64,000 nt of DNA from Anaerolineae bacterium (GTDB lineage: Bacteria; Chloroflexota; Anaerolineae; Promineifilales; Promineifilaceae): NCBI GenBank assembly GCA_020848035.1, contig JADLAX010000055.1, positions 1-64,000 on the forward strand, written 5' to 3'. The position numbers and the translations under genes are program-made. This document shows, piece by piece, positions 9,391-17,269 of this stretch (positions are counted from its first letter, which is position 1; each line of letters begins with the position of its first letter). The notes beneath the pieces are model-generated. The model was not told the origin of the DNA. It worked only from the letters and a program-made list of their open reading frames with translations, and did not search any database.

Positions 9391-10086
9391 CTAATGAGGG
9401 CAGGAAGTCAGCTCGATCAAGCCAAATCCCGGCCAAGTTTGGGGTTCTTCAAAAGCAGGAATCAGACCAGACAGATTATGAATTGTGTCACTTGCTGACG
9501 CAAAGGGTTCTGTCAAATAGATTTCGCTCACAGGAATATCTGCTGTCACAGTTACACTGCAACTGGGTTGAAATGCAGATGAGAGCGTATCATATGGCAC
9601 TATCCTAGAATTTACGATCACACCTTCTTCAACAAAGATTAAATTCAGATCAAAAAGCGCGGATTCGCCCGGTGCTACGGTAGCAACATAAGCGTCTGGC
9701 AATCCCAACAGCTCGATAGTGGACTCTAGCATCAATTCTTTGTCAAGGTGCTGAAAGATTATATAAGCGATCTCATCGTTCCGAATTTCTAAAGCCCCTA
9801 CATAATCTGTTTCACGGTTTTCCCAAACATAGTAAGTTCTTTGAATATCAATCCTCTGGTCCCTCAGGTCGTGGAACTCGTGCTCTGGTAGACTTTTTAT
9901 TCTGGAGAGAAAATCGTTTTCGGTCGATTCGCCAGGTAAAATGTCTTGCCAACAAGGAGCAGAACAGCCAGAGGTGCTGTGCAAGATTGTTTGCAATTGG
10001 CCCTTTGGTGATAAGTATCGTTGGCAAGCAGTGAAGCTACCCAAAAAAACAACCAGGGCGATTAAACAAGAAATGAAGGTCTTCAT
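9391..10086 (-). CDS. Hypothetical lipoprotein
   Basis: This 231-residue protein starts with a lipoprotein signal (MKTFISCLIALVVFLGSFTAC, lipid-modified Cys at about residue 21), so it should be anchored outside the membrane. The mature part has further cysteines (GCSAPCW and PSCSV) that could form disulphides. The GCSAPCWQDILPGES block resembles a motif often seen in Chloroflexota surface lipoproteins of unknown role. The start is the ATG at 10086, 17 codons inside the longest frame, because it opens the signal peptide. The gene is more A+T rich than its neighbours. Confidence 0.65.
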   Translation of the reverse strand: MKTFISCLIALVVFLGSFTACQRYLSPKGQLQTILHSTSGCSAPCWQDILPGESTENDFLSRIKSLPEHEFHDLRDQRIDIQRTYYVWENRETDYVGALEIRNDEIAYIIFQHLDKELMLESTIELLGLPDAYVATVAPGESALFDLNLIFVEEGVIVNSRIVPYDTLSSAFQPSCSVTVTADIPVSEIYLTEPFASASDTIHNLSGLIPAFEEPQTWPGFGLIELTSCPH

Positions 10087-10243
10087 TCTTTGTCTTCTAC
10101 CTATGAAAATTTTAGGCACTTTGTCACAGGTAACCAAGGCAGACAGCTAAACTGATAAAACTAACCGTATTCTAACACACTTCACAGCCAAACAGCGCCG
10201 GGGAATGAATCCCCCGGCTAGTTGTGCAAGCCCTTTGGGATGC

Positions 10244-10639
10244 CTATTCGGAAAGTCTGTACACCACCTCATCAAGCGAATCAACGGCAAAGACGTACAG
10301 CAGGCGCAGCACGTCGTCGCCAGTGTTGCACAGCCCGTGTGGGGCGTCGCCGGGGATGAACACCAGAGAGCCTGGCTGCAAGGCGTATTCTTCGCCCGAA
10401 ATTTGGACCACGCCGTGGCCCGCCAAAACAGTGTACACCTCCGGCTGGGCATGCTGATGCAGGAAGAATTCGCTGGCTTGGCCCGGTTCGATTTCCGTAA
10501 TGCCGACGGTCATGGCATTGGTGGGGGTGCGGTCGGCGCTGAGCAGGGTTTTCCAGCGGGTGCGCCCACCGGGCAGGTCGATGGTTTGCTCAAAGGGTTG
10601 GGCAGGTTCGTGGATGATGATGGGTTTGGTTGGGGGCAT
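10244..10639 (-). CDS. Small cupin-domain protein
   Basis: This 131-residue single-domain cupin shows the first motif as HQHAQPEVYTVLAG and the second as PGDAPHGLCNTGDD, giving a His-His-Glu-His metal site. Such proteins act as small dioxygenases, isomerases or ligand-binding domains, and the substrate cannot be read from sequence. The ATG at 10639 (MPPTKP) was chosen because the residues before it in the longer frame come from a CGCAGATT intergenic repeat. No clear operon partner is seen. Confidence 0.75.
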   Translation of the reverse strand: MPPTKPIIIHEPAQPFEQTIDLPGGRTRWKTLLSADRTPTNAMTVGITEIEPGQASEFFLHQHAQPEVYTVLAGHGVVQISGEEYALQPGSLVFIPGDAPHGLCNTGDDVLRLLYVFAVDSLDEVVYRLSE

Positions 10640-10747
10640 GGTATTGCTCTTTTGTTTGTTATCAAAGATTTCGCAGATTGAAAGGATTAGAAACATCGGG
10701 TCAATATGCTGGGCCTGGGGGAAGCGCCGGTTCCTATTTCATAATTT

Positions 10748-12034
10748 CTAAGGGTTAGGCCCCGTTAACAGCAAAACCACAGAAACGGATGCAGCACCTT
10801 GGAAGGTTTCGCCAGTGGAACTTGGGAAAAGAGCTGGGGCTTTAGATCGTTCATTTTTGTGCTCTACGGCACCAGTAACTACGAGCATAACGTCACCATC
10901 CTGTGGTTTAATTATTTCGTCTTCAGCAAGCGATATTAATTGTCCACGTTGTATCCATTCCAGACGTCCAGCCTGATCAAGTGGAATTGATGCAAATTGA
11001 GCCTGCCTATATAAATTTAAGGTGCGTGCGGCAAAGCTGCGCCAAACCGCGTCATAAAGAAGGGGTTCCTGATCAATCAAAGATAAGAATCTTTCACGTT
11101 TAATTAGCCCTATCTTGACCTCCGTTTCCGCCTGTACGTTGGCATTACGCTGCGCTCCACTCAATAAGCTCATTTCTCCTGCTATGTCCCCAGGTGACAA
11201 ATGTTCTAAAACAGTTCCATCTTCCAGGATGGCAGTGGCTTTACCCTCTAAAACGACAAACATCGTGTCGCCTTCTTCCCCCTGCCGCAAAATAATTTCT
11301 CCGGCCCCGAACGATTTCTGAGTTACCAACTCACCGATCTTATCCAGACCGGCGCTGTCAAGTCCCTTGAAAAGCAGGGTGTTCTTACACAGTTCGGTAA
11401 TAAATAATACGGCCGCTTTCCGTGCGGCCGTTGCCCGTAGTTGAAACCAGGTGTCAATCCCATCCATTAGAAAGGCACTAACCACAATAATATATTCCTC
11501 GCGAAATTGAGGTACACCACCCACTACTATAAATCCGGCAATATAAGCGAATATTCGTTGACAACGCTCTAACCAAAAAACGATACGATCTACCCATGCC
11601 GGTGTATATCTTCCCCCCAGCCGTGACGCCTGATCTGCCCACCGCCAAACATCACTCGTCATCCAAATAACCGCCCCCAGGGCCATCGCTGGCGTAAATA
11701 CGTTAAACGTGGCTCCCCACAGGCCAAATAAAATGAAACTGGTAAGATGATGCGCCGTGTAAAAAACCCGATAGCTTGGCTTCAGACTGTGCCACTCACG
11801 AATGATGATGGCCATGTCGTAAACATATAGGCCAAACATCACCGTGAGCCAAACAGTGCGAAATGTGCCCGGCCCGTAGAACCAAGCCACAATATACACA
11901 ACGGCAGAGATCAAGCTGAGAAAATAATGGGTGCGCTCAGAGCGATAATGTCCAGAAAGTTGCGCTCGAATGACGGCGTCTAATACAAGGCAAATACCTA
12001 CCACGGCAAGAACATTAATGAAAGAAATCGACAT
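10748..12034 (-). CDS. Membrane protein with C-terminal cyclic-nucleotide-binding domain
   Basis: This 428-residue protein has about five or six hydrophobic helices in residues 5-205. A cNMP-binding beta-barrel follows at about residues 220-335 (ILRQGEEGDTMFVVLEGKATAI, then LSPGDIAGEMSLLSGAQRNANVQAETE with the phosphate-binding-cassette pattern). The cassette has SGAQRNA where cAMP binders usually have an invariant Arg in R(T/S)A, so binding is plausible. No pore signature was seen, so it is probably not a classical channel. It follows the patatin gene by 45 bases in the same direction, and both carry cNMP domains, suggesting one cyclic-nucleotide-responsive unit. Confidence 0.7.
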   Translation of the reverse strand: MSISFINVLAVVGICLVLDAVIRAQLSGHYRSERTHYFLSLISAVVYIVAWFYGPGTFRTVWLTVMFGLYVYDMAIIIREWHSLKPSYRVFYTAHHLTSFILFGLWGATFNVFTPAMALGAVIWMTSDVWRWADQASRLGGRYTPAWVDRIVFWLERCQRIFAYIAGFIVVGGVPQFREEYIIVVSAFLMDGIDTWFQLRATAARKAAVLFITELCKNTLLFKGLDSAGLDKIGELVTQKSFGAGEIILRQGEEGDTMFVVLEGKATAILEDGTVLEHLSPGDIAGEMSLLSGAQRNANVQAETEVKIGLIKRERFLSLIDQEPLLYDAVWRSFAARTLNLYRQAQFASIPLDQAGRLEWIQRGQLISLAEDEIIKPQDGDVMLVVTGAVEHKNERSKAPALFPSSTGETFQGAASVSVVLLLTGPNP

Positions 12035-12079
12035 GTGATGATTGTCCTGATGAGCTTTATGGTTTACAGATGAGTTGAT

Positions 12080-14308
12080 TCAGCTAACTGCTGAATGGGT
12101 ACCCATAACTGGCCAATTGATGGCCTTTTCTTGAACATACCGATAGCCAACTTCAACAAGATCGTCAATTTTGCTGTAATCTAACAGCCCATAGCCTTCA
12201 ACTGGTGGGGTAAGGTACATATCAGTCATCTCCCTGGAAGAGAAAGCTGATTGCACATTTGGAATGGTGATGGCCCGCAAAATAATATCGCTGATTGTGG
12301 GCGTGTCGGGCGGTTGACCCCATGGGTTAATACGCTGCCATAAGGCCTTCCATCCGGACATGGAATATCCAAAAGGAGTTGTGACCTTTTCTTCCTTTTT
12401 CCCGCCAACATCCACGGCAATCACATAATTGATATCTGGTCGGTTTTTCATTATGTCCGTCGGCAAATTGTTTAATATGCCTCCGTCGATCAGCACATGC
12501 CCGTTCTGGAAAACGGGTGGAAGGAGACCGGGAATTGCTGTGCTTGCCCGAACCGCGTGCATGAGCGAATCCGTTTTATGAATGAGAAGCTCTGCCTGGG
12601 TTATATTGGTAGAGACACAGAAAAAGGTTGTCCAAAGATCTTCGATTTTTATATTCCCATACAGCTCGGACATTGCTTCGGTCCAATTATGGCCCGAGGT
12701 AAGGGCATGAATGGGAAAGGTATAATCAACCCGTTTGATAGCTTTTTTCGCCCTCTCTTGAACTTCTGATGTATCCAAATACATGGCCCATAGGCCGGCA
12801 ATAATTGAGCCAGCACTCACGCCAGCAATGGCATCAATGGGTATATTCCGTTCAAGCAGGCCGCGAATAACGCCAATTTGTGATAAAGCTCGTGCTCCGC
12901 CACCACCAAGTACTAAGCCAATCCCCTGGCCGGTTAACAAACGGCCGAGACGGTTGATGTCTGAATCGTTGTTGAGGCGTACATGATAGAAATCGCGTGC
13001 CTGGCGTTGTTGCAGCCATTGTTTGGTATCGGTTGGCAGACTGTCCGTGCGATCTTGCAAGAGAGCAAAACATTTTGTAATCGGCCGTTCTTCGAGCTGG
13101 TCAGAGAGCATTTGCTCAATGGCAGATATTGGCGGTATTTTGTTGGCATGGGCTATGAACAGCACCATATCTGCCTGGCGAATGCAGCGCATGGTCCAGG
13201 CTGTAAGATCGAAATCAGCCTCATAAATTACATATTGGTGTTCTACTTCTTGTTCATTTAGCCAAAATACGAAGCGGCTGTTACGGGGATCATCTTCGGC
13301 AAAGTGAGAGAGTTTTTCACCCAATATCTCGTCGCAGCGGTGACTATTTAAGTGTGCTGTGCGGCCCAGTTTTGAAAGTGCCGTGGCTAATTTAGTCGTA
13401 AATTCTGCTAAGGGAATGGTTCTATCTGTGGGAATTACAGCAATTGTCTGCACCGTTTTTTCAGCGCGAGCCCTGGTTGGCAGTTGACTCTGTAAGCGCT
13501 CAATAATTGGCCCAGCAAAGCGAGATAAAATAGCTTCTGGGTACTTGTGCAGGAGCTGGCTAAAGTGGGATTTTGGTAGGCGAGCCAATAAACTGTCTCT
13601 GAGGGCGACAACCGTTGCCGTTCGTCTGGCTCCAGTGATTAAGCCGATTTCTCCCACCGTTTGTCCACGATGGACGTCGATAAAATACGGCCGTAACGAG
13701 TCACGTGATGGCATCGTAACCCGCAGGCGACCCCCTAGCACGATGTACAGAGCATCGCCAGCTTCGTTTGCATGCATCACTGTTTCACCACCGACCACCG
13801 TAATTAATTCAAGCTTGGCTTGCAAATCTTGTAAAATATCTTCGTCTAAGCTCTTAAAGATATCTGTGATCCGCAAAATGTGATTCAGCCGTGAACGATG
13901 GATGCGACCTCGAATGGTGTCGTTGATAAGCTTGGCAATATGTGGCGCTGAGAGCGTGATTTCTTCTAGTTTCTTACGAGATAACGACAACAGCTCGGCT
14001 TCAGTTGTTGCATAAACAGAAGCTGTGCGGCGTTCGCCTGTAAACAGGGAAATTTCCCCAACGCCGTCTCCCTGTTTTTTATATTCCAGAATTTTCCCCG
14101 TCGTGCCGTATGTTTCATCTACAACCTTTAACTCCCCCTTGACGACTACATATAGATGCTCTCCAATGTCACCTTGTCTGATAAGCTGATCGCCAACCGC
14201 CAACGTTAAATGGTCAAATATCGTCCCAAGTAAAGGGTATAGATCGACAGAAATGTTTTCGAAGAAATTAGAAGCAGCCGCAATAGAGGTGAAGGGGTAA
14301 TCCGACAT
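12080..14308 (-). CDS. Patatin-like phospholipase with two cNMP-binding domains (NTE-like)
   Basis: This 742-residue protein resembles the neuropathy-target-esterase type. Two cNMP domains lie at about residues 20-130 (GEISLFTGERRTASV) and 145-255 (GEIGLITGARRTATV), each with the Arg-containing cassette. A degenerate nucleotide-hydrolase-like region follows (about 285-430). The patatin domain spans about 455-640, with the oxyanion loop GLVLGGGGARA, the nucleophile Ser in GVSAGS and the dyad Asp in LIDGGILNN. It should hydrolyse phospholipids or lysophospholipids under ligand control. Unlike eukaryotic NTE there is no N-terminal membrane helix, though its downstream neighbour is a membrane cNMP protein. 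The ATG at 14308 is used rather than a TTG four codons upstream. Confidence 0.85.
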   Translation of the reverse strand: MSDYPFTSIAAASNFFENISVDLYPLLGTIFDHLTLAVGDQLIRQGDIGEHLYVVVKGELKVVDETYGTTGKILEYKKQGDGVGEISLFTGERRTASVYATTEAELLSLSRKKLEEITLSAPHIAKLINDTIRGRIHRSRLNHILRITDIFKSLDEDILQDLQAKLELITVVGGETVMHANEAGDALYIVLGGRLRVTMPSRDSLRPYFIDVHRGQTVGEIGLITGARRTATVVALRDSLLARLPKSHFSQLLHKYPEAILSRFAGPIIERLQSQLPTRARAEKTVQTIAVIPTDRTIPLAEFTTKLATALSKLGRTAHLNSHRCDEILGEKLSHFAEDDPRNSRFVFWLNEQEVEHQYVIYEADFDLTAWTMRCIRQADMVLFIAHANKIPPISAIEQMLSDQLEERPITKCFALLQDRTDSLPTDTKQWLQQRQARDFYHVRLNNDSDINRLGRLLTGQGIGLVLGGGGARALSQIGVIRGLLERNIPIDAIAGVSAGSIIAGLWAMYLDTSEVQERAKKAIKRVDYTFPIHALTSGHNWTEAMSELYGNIKIEDLWTTFFCVSTNITQAELLIHKTDSLMHAVRASTAIPGLLPPVFQNGHVLIDGGILNNLPTDIMKNRPDINYVIAVDVGGKKEEKVTTPFGYSMSGWKALWQRINPWGQPPDTPTISDIILRAITIPNVQSAFSSREMTDMYLTPPVEGYGLLDYSKIDDLVEVGYRYVQEKAINWPVMGTHSAVS

Positions 14309-14745
14309 GTGAAATCTCAATCTACCTTATCAACGGTAAACGACCGTATGCTTAGCAATTCGAAATAGGGGACAGGCGGGCCAATATTCTGGCCAGACGA
14401 ACTGATCCTGCTTGTCTCACCCAAAACGGCCGTTACCGCCAGGTAAGACGAGACGGCGCGGAGATAAGGTCACCTGTTTTAGCCCAAACCATACCGCGCC
14501 GTCCCACCCATACACCATATTTCGATTTACGGCCGTATGCTACCACACTTGGCCTAAGAATCACCATCGTGCTGAGCTAATCCGACATGCTCAGCGCTCG
14601 ATGCCCAGTTGTTGCTATTCGCCGTGCTGCTCGCAGCCTCACCTATGCTCCGGTTAGTACCTGTCCAAATATTCGCCACAGAGTTCACAGAGAGATTAGA
14701 GGCAAAGGCTCATTGCTCATTGCTCATATTTCTCTTTTTTCGCTG
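14309..14745. other. Gene-free stretch before the cloverleaf element
   Basis: No credible gene was seen here. The stretch holds two ACGGCCGT palindromes (near 14427 and 14528), a triple CTCATTG tract near 14710 and a CACAGAGTTCACAGAGAGA fragment of the CTCTGTG repeat family near 14680. The leftward patatin promoter should lie at its left end, but no convincing hexamers were identified. Confidence 0.5.
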
Positions 14746-14927
14746 GTAACCGTTCAGTTCTCCGTAGAGCCTGGGCCGCGCCTCGGCGCTTCGCGCCTGG
14801 CACGGCCAAAGATCGAGGGTTTTTTCACTTTTGGGGGTCATTTTGACCCCCAAAAGTGAAAAAACCCAAACTTCTTCCCCGCACGGGGCGCGCAGCGCCC
14901 TCGTGCGGGATACCACTGACCGGTTAC
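14746..14927 (+). mobile_element. Cloverleaf palindromic element, copy 1
   Basis: This 182-bp non-coding unit is bounded by terminal inverted repeats GTAACCGTTCAGT and ACTGACCGGTTAC (one mismatch). Inside are three successive hairpins: a G+C-rich arm (GCCGCGCCTCGGCGC...), a long arm built from GGGTTTTTTCACTTTTGGGG and its complement, and a G+C-rich arm with CCCGCACGGGGCGCG. With the ends paired, it folds as a four-way cloverleaf. No protein is encoded, so it resembles a MITE or a large REP-type element moved in trans. Copies 2 (59611) and 3 (61348, inverted) confirm the boundaries. Confidence 0.85.
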
Positions 14928-14954
14928 TTTCGCTGTAGCTTTTCGGAAAGGTTC

Positions 14955-15824
14955 TTAGTTGGTTTTGTAATCCTGAGGCGTGGCTTGAGTCTTTTTTTTG
15001 AAGATTTTGCTGAAGTGGGACGGGTCTTTGTAGCCCAGCCGGTGGGCAATCTCCTTGACGGACAGGTTGGTAAACGTCAGCAGCCGCCGCGCTTCCAGGA
15101 TGAGCCGGTCCTCGATGAGGTGCTTGGCGGTACGGCCGACTAGCTGGCGGGTGATGTCGGACAGCTGGCGGGGGGTGACGTTGAGTGCGTTGGCGTAATC
15201 GGCGACGGCGTGGGTCTGGCTGTACTGCGCTTCCAGCCGCAGGGTGAATTGGTGGAAAAGCTGGGCTTCGGGGGATACGGCCGTTCCCGCCCCCCTCACC
15301 ACCTCCTGCTGCACCTGGCCCAATTTCACCAGCAAAACCGTTAACAGATGACGTAACACTTCCTGGTTGGAACGGCCGTCTGCCTCACCCCCAAACTCCG
15401 CCAGCAGCAGCCCCAGCAGCGCCTCAAAATTGGCCAGCGCCGCCGGCGGCACGGGCAGCGTGTGGTTGATGGTGACGTTGTTGAACAGCACCGTCTGGTA
15501 ATGCCCCATCGCCTGCGACAAAAAGTTGGGCAGGAAGGCGTCGGTGAAGCGGATGACCAGCCCGTCCAGGTCGATGCCGGTGATGAGCTGATGTACCTGC
15601 CCTTTGGCGATAAGGTAAAAGGTGCGGGGCTGGATGGCCAGCGCGTGACCGTCAATCACATGTTTGCCCCGGCCCGAACGCACCCACAGGATTTCCTGGA
15701 AGTTGTGGCGGTGCGGTTCCTCGTGCGTTTCTTGCGGGTCCGTTTCGATGAGGAACGGCCGTATCAAAAAATCCCGCTCAGTGTCGGCCAGGGGTTGGGT
15801 GGGGAGGGTGGGGGATTTGGTCAT
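14955..15824 (-). CDS. AraC/XylS-family transcriptional regulator
   Basis: This 289-residue protein has an N-terminal cupin-like sensing domain (about residues 20-110, with HRHNFQEILWVRSGRGKHVIDG) and a C-terminal double helix-turn-helix (about residues 195-285). The last includes the family signature VKEIAHRLGYKDPSHFSKIFKKKTQATPQDYK. It probably binds a small molecule and activates transcription. The nearest candidate target is the adjacent HisC-like gene upstream of it in the same direction, or a distant locus. The ATG at 15824 (MTKSPT) was preferred over a start six codons upstream. Confidence 0.85.
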   Translation of the reverse strand: MTKSPTLPTQPLADTERDFLIRPFLIETDPQETHEEPHRHNFQEILWVRSGRGKHVIDGHALAIQPRTFYLIAKGQVHQLITGIDLDGLVIRFTDAFLPNFLSQAMGHYQTVLFNNVTINHTLPVPPAALANFEALLGLLLAEFGGEADGRSNQEVLRHLLTVLLVKLGQVQQEVVRGAGTAVSPEAQLFHQFTLRLEAQYSQTHAVADYANALNVTPRQLSDITRQLVGRTAKHLIEDRLILEARRLLTFTNLSVKEIAHRLGYKDPSHFSKIFKKKTQATPQDYKTN

Positions 15825-15837
15825 TGTAGGAAAGCGG

Positions 15838-15888
15838 AACACAGAGTTACCCAGAGAAAAACAGCTCTCTGTGCCCCTCTGTGTTGCT
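15838..15888. repeat. CACAGAG/CTCTGTG intergenic inverted repeat
   Basis: GGAACACAGAGTTACCCAGAGA and its mirrored CTCTGTGCCCCTCTGTGTT lie back to back in the gap between the HisC-like gene and the AraC gene. Family members recur at 54513-54573 and 59529-59602, with part copies near 14680 and 50508. Confidence 0.75.
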
Positions 15889-15889
15889 T

Positions 15890-16972
15890 TTAAGATTTTT
15901 GCAGAACGGCCGTTAAACTCTCCACCAGCCGCGCATTTTGCTCCGGCGTGCCGATGCTGAGCCGGATGTGATTGTCCAGCCCAAACGCCGGGCGCACGAT
16001 GATCGCCAGGGCCATCAGCCCGTCAATCATCACTGGCGCGGGCACGGATGGGTGCGAGAACAGGACAAAGTTGGCCTGGCTGGGCCAGACGCGGCAGCCC
16101 AGGCGGGTCAGCTGTTCGGTCAGCCACTGCTTGCCCGCCATGTTGTTGGCCACGGTGCGCTGGCGATGTTCGGCATCGTTGAGCGCGGCCAGACCCGCCA
16201 CCAGCGCCAGCTTGTTGATGTGAAAGTTGCGCTTCACGCCTGCGACGCGCTCAATCACTTCTGGGCTGGCAATGCCGTAACCCAGCCGCAGCGCCGCCAG
16301 GCCGTAAATCTTGGCAAAGGTGCGCATGAGGAACAGGTTTTTGCCCGCCAGCACCTCCGGCAGCAGGTCCGGGAAGTCTGGCGCTTCGACAAAATCGACA
16401 TACGCCTCGTCGTGGATAAGCAGCACGTCGTCGGGCACGACGGCCATGATGTGCCGCATTTCCTCGACCGTCGCATACGTTCCGGTGGGGTTGTTGGGGT
16501 TGCACACGTAAACCAGCCGCGTGTCTGGCGTGATGGCCGCCGCGATTTGCTCCGGCTGGTAGCTAAAGTCTTCTTCGTCTAAGTCAAAAAAGTGGATGGG
16601 ATTGCCGGAACGGCCGCTAAATCGTGCCAAAAAAGGAAACGACTGCCGGGGCAGGGCGCTGGCATCGCTTGGGGCAAGCAGGTGGCTGCGGGCGACAAAC
16701 TCCAGCACCTCAATGCCGCCGCTGCCAACGACGATGTGCTCCGGGCCAAGCTGGTCGCTGATCGAGGCGGCGATGGCCTGGCGCAGCTGCCATTCCAGCT
16801 GTTTGGACGGGTAGACGTTGAGCGTGTCCAGGCTGTCGCGAATGGCTTGCAGCGCCAGCGGCGATGGTCCCAGCGGATTTTCGTTGGAGGCCAATTTAAG
16901 CGGCGCTTTTTGGCGCAGCTCTGGCGGTAAATCTTCGATGGAAAGGCCCGGTTTGTATTCTGTAGTTGACAT
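15890..16972 (-). CDS. hisC: Histidinol-phosphate aminotransferase-like PLP enzyme
   Basis: This 360-residue fold-type I aminotransferase shows KLASNENPLGPSPLA near the N-terminus, the CNPNNPTGTY block with its cofactor-contacting Asn, the PLP Schiff-base lysine in RTFAKIYGLAALRLGYG, and the C-terminal substrate-binding Arg in HIRLSIGTPEQN. HisC converts imidazole-acetol phosphate and glutamate to histidinol phosphate, but many homologues instead act on aromatic amino acids. No other his gene is nearby, so an aromatic aminotransferase role fits equally well. The ATG at 16972 follows an AGAGGA ribosome site. Confidence 0.75.
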   Translation of the reverse strand: MSTTEYKPGLSIEDLPPELRQKAPLKLASNENPLGPSPLALQAIRDSLDTLNVYPSKQLEWQLRQAIAASISDQLGPEHIVVGSGGIEVLEFVARSHLLAPSDASALPRQSFPFLARFSGRSGNPIHFFDLDEEDFSYQPEQIAAAITPDTRLVYVCNPNNPTGTYATVEEMRHIMAVVPDDVLLIHDEAYVDFVEAPDFPDLLPEVLAGKNLFLMRTFAKIYGLAALRLGYGIASPEVIERVAGVKRNFHINKLALVAGLAALNDAEHRQRTVANNMAGKQWLTEQLTRLGCRVWPSQANFVLFSHPSVPAPVMIDGLMALAIIVRPAFGLDNHIRLSIGTPEQNARLVESLTAVLQKS

Positions 16973-17269
16973 AAATCCTCTTGCGTGAGAAGCGGTCCAG
17001 TCCAAATTGTGACCGAACGGCCGTTTTGTTGACTAAAGTGATCGTGATCTGCCTACAATCATAACGTAAGTTTGTGGACAGAAAAGCGGTACGATGGCCG
17101 ATGCCTGGGTGACGGCCGTTTCTCCTTAAACAACCTCTGATGAAATCAGCTGGCTGCGGCCAGGTATCTTTCTCGTGAATTCCAGCCTTTTTTTTGCCCG
17201 ATTAGGCCATTTTCGCCATGTTCACCTTGAGAAAGACGAGTGATAGTACTGTAAATGCGGGCAGGAACC

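Noticed and set aside
15890-16972. A histidine biosynthesis operon around hisC
   Set aside because: No other his gene lies in the window; the neighbours are a regulator and a giant kinase, so only the single aminotransferase is called.
17029-17059. Possible promoter TTGACT and TACAAT ahead of the giant kinase gene
   Set aside because: The 19-base spacing is outside the usual range and neither box is a full match, so it is not listed as a feature.
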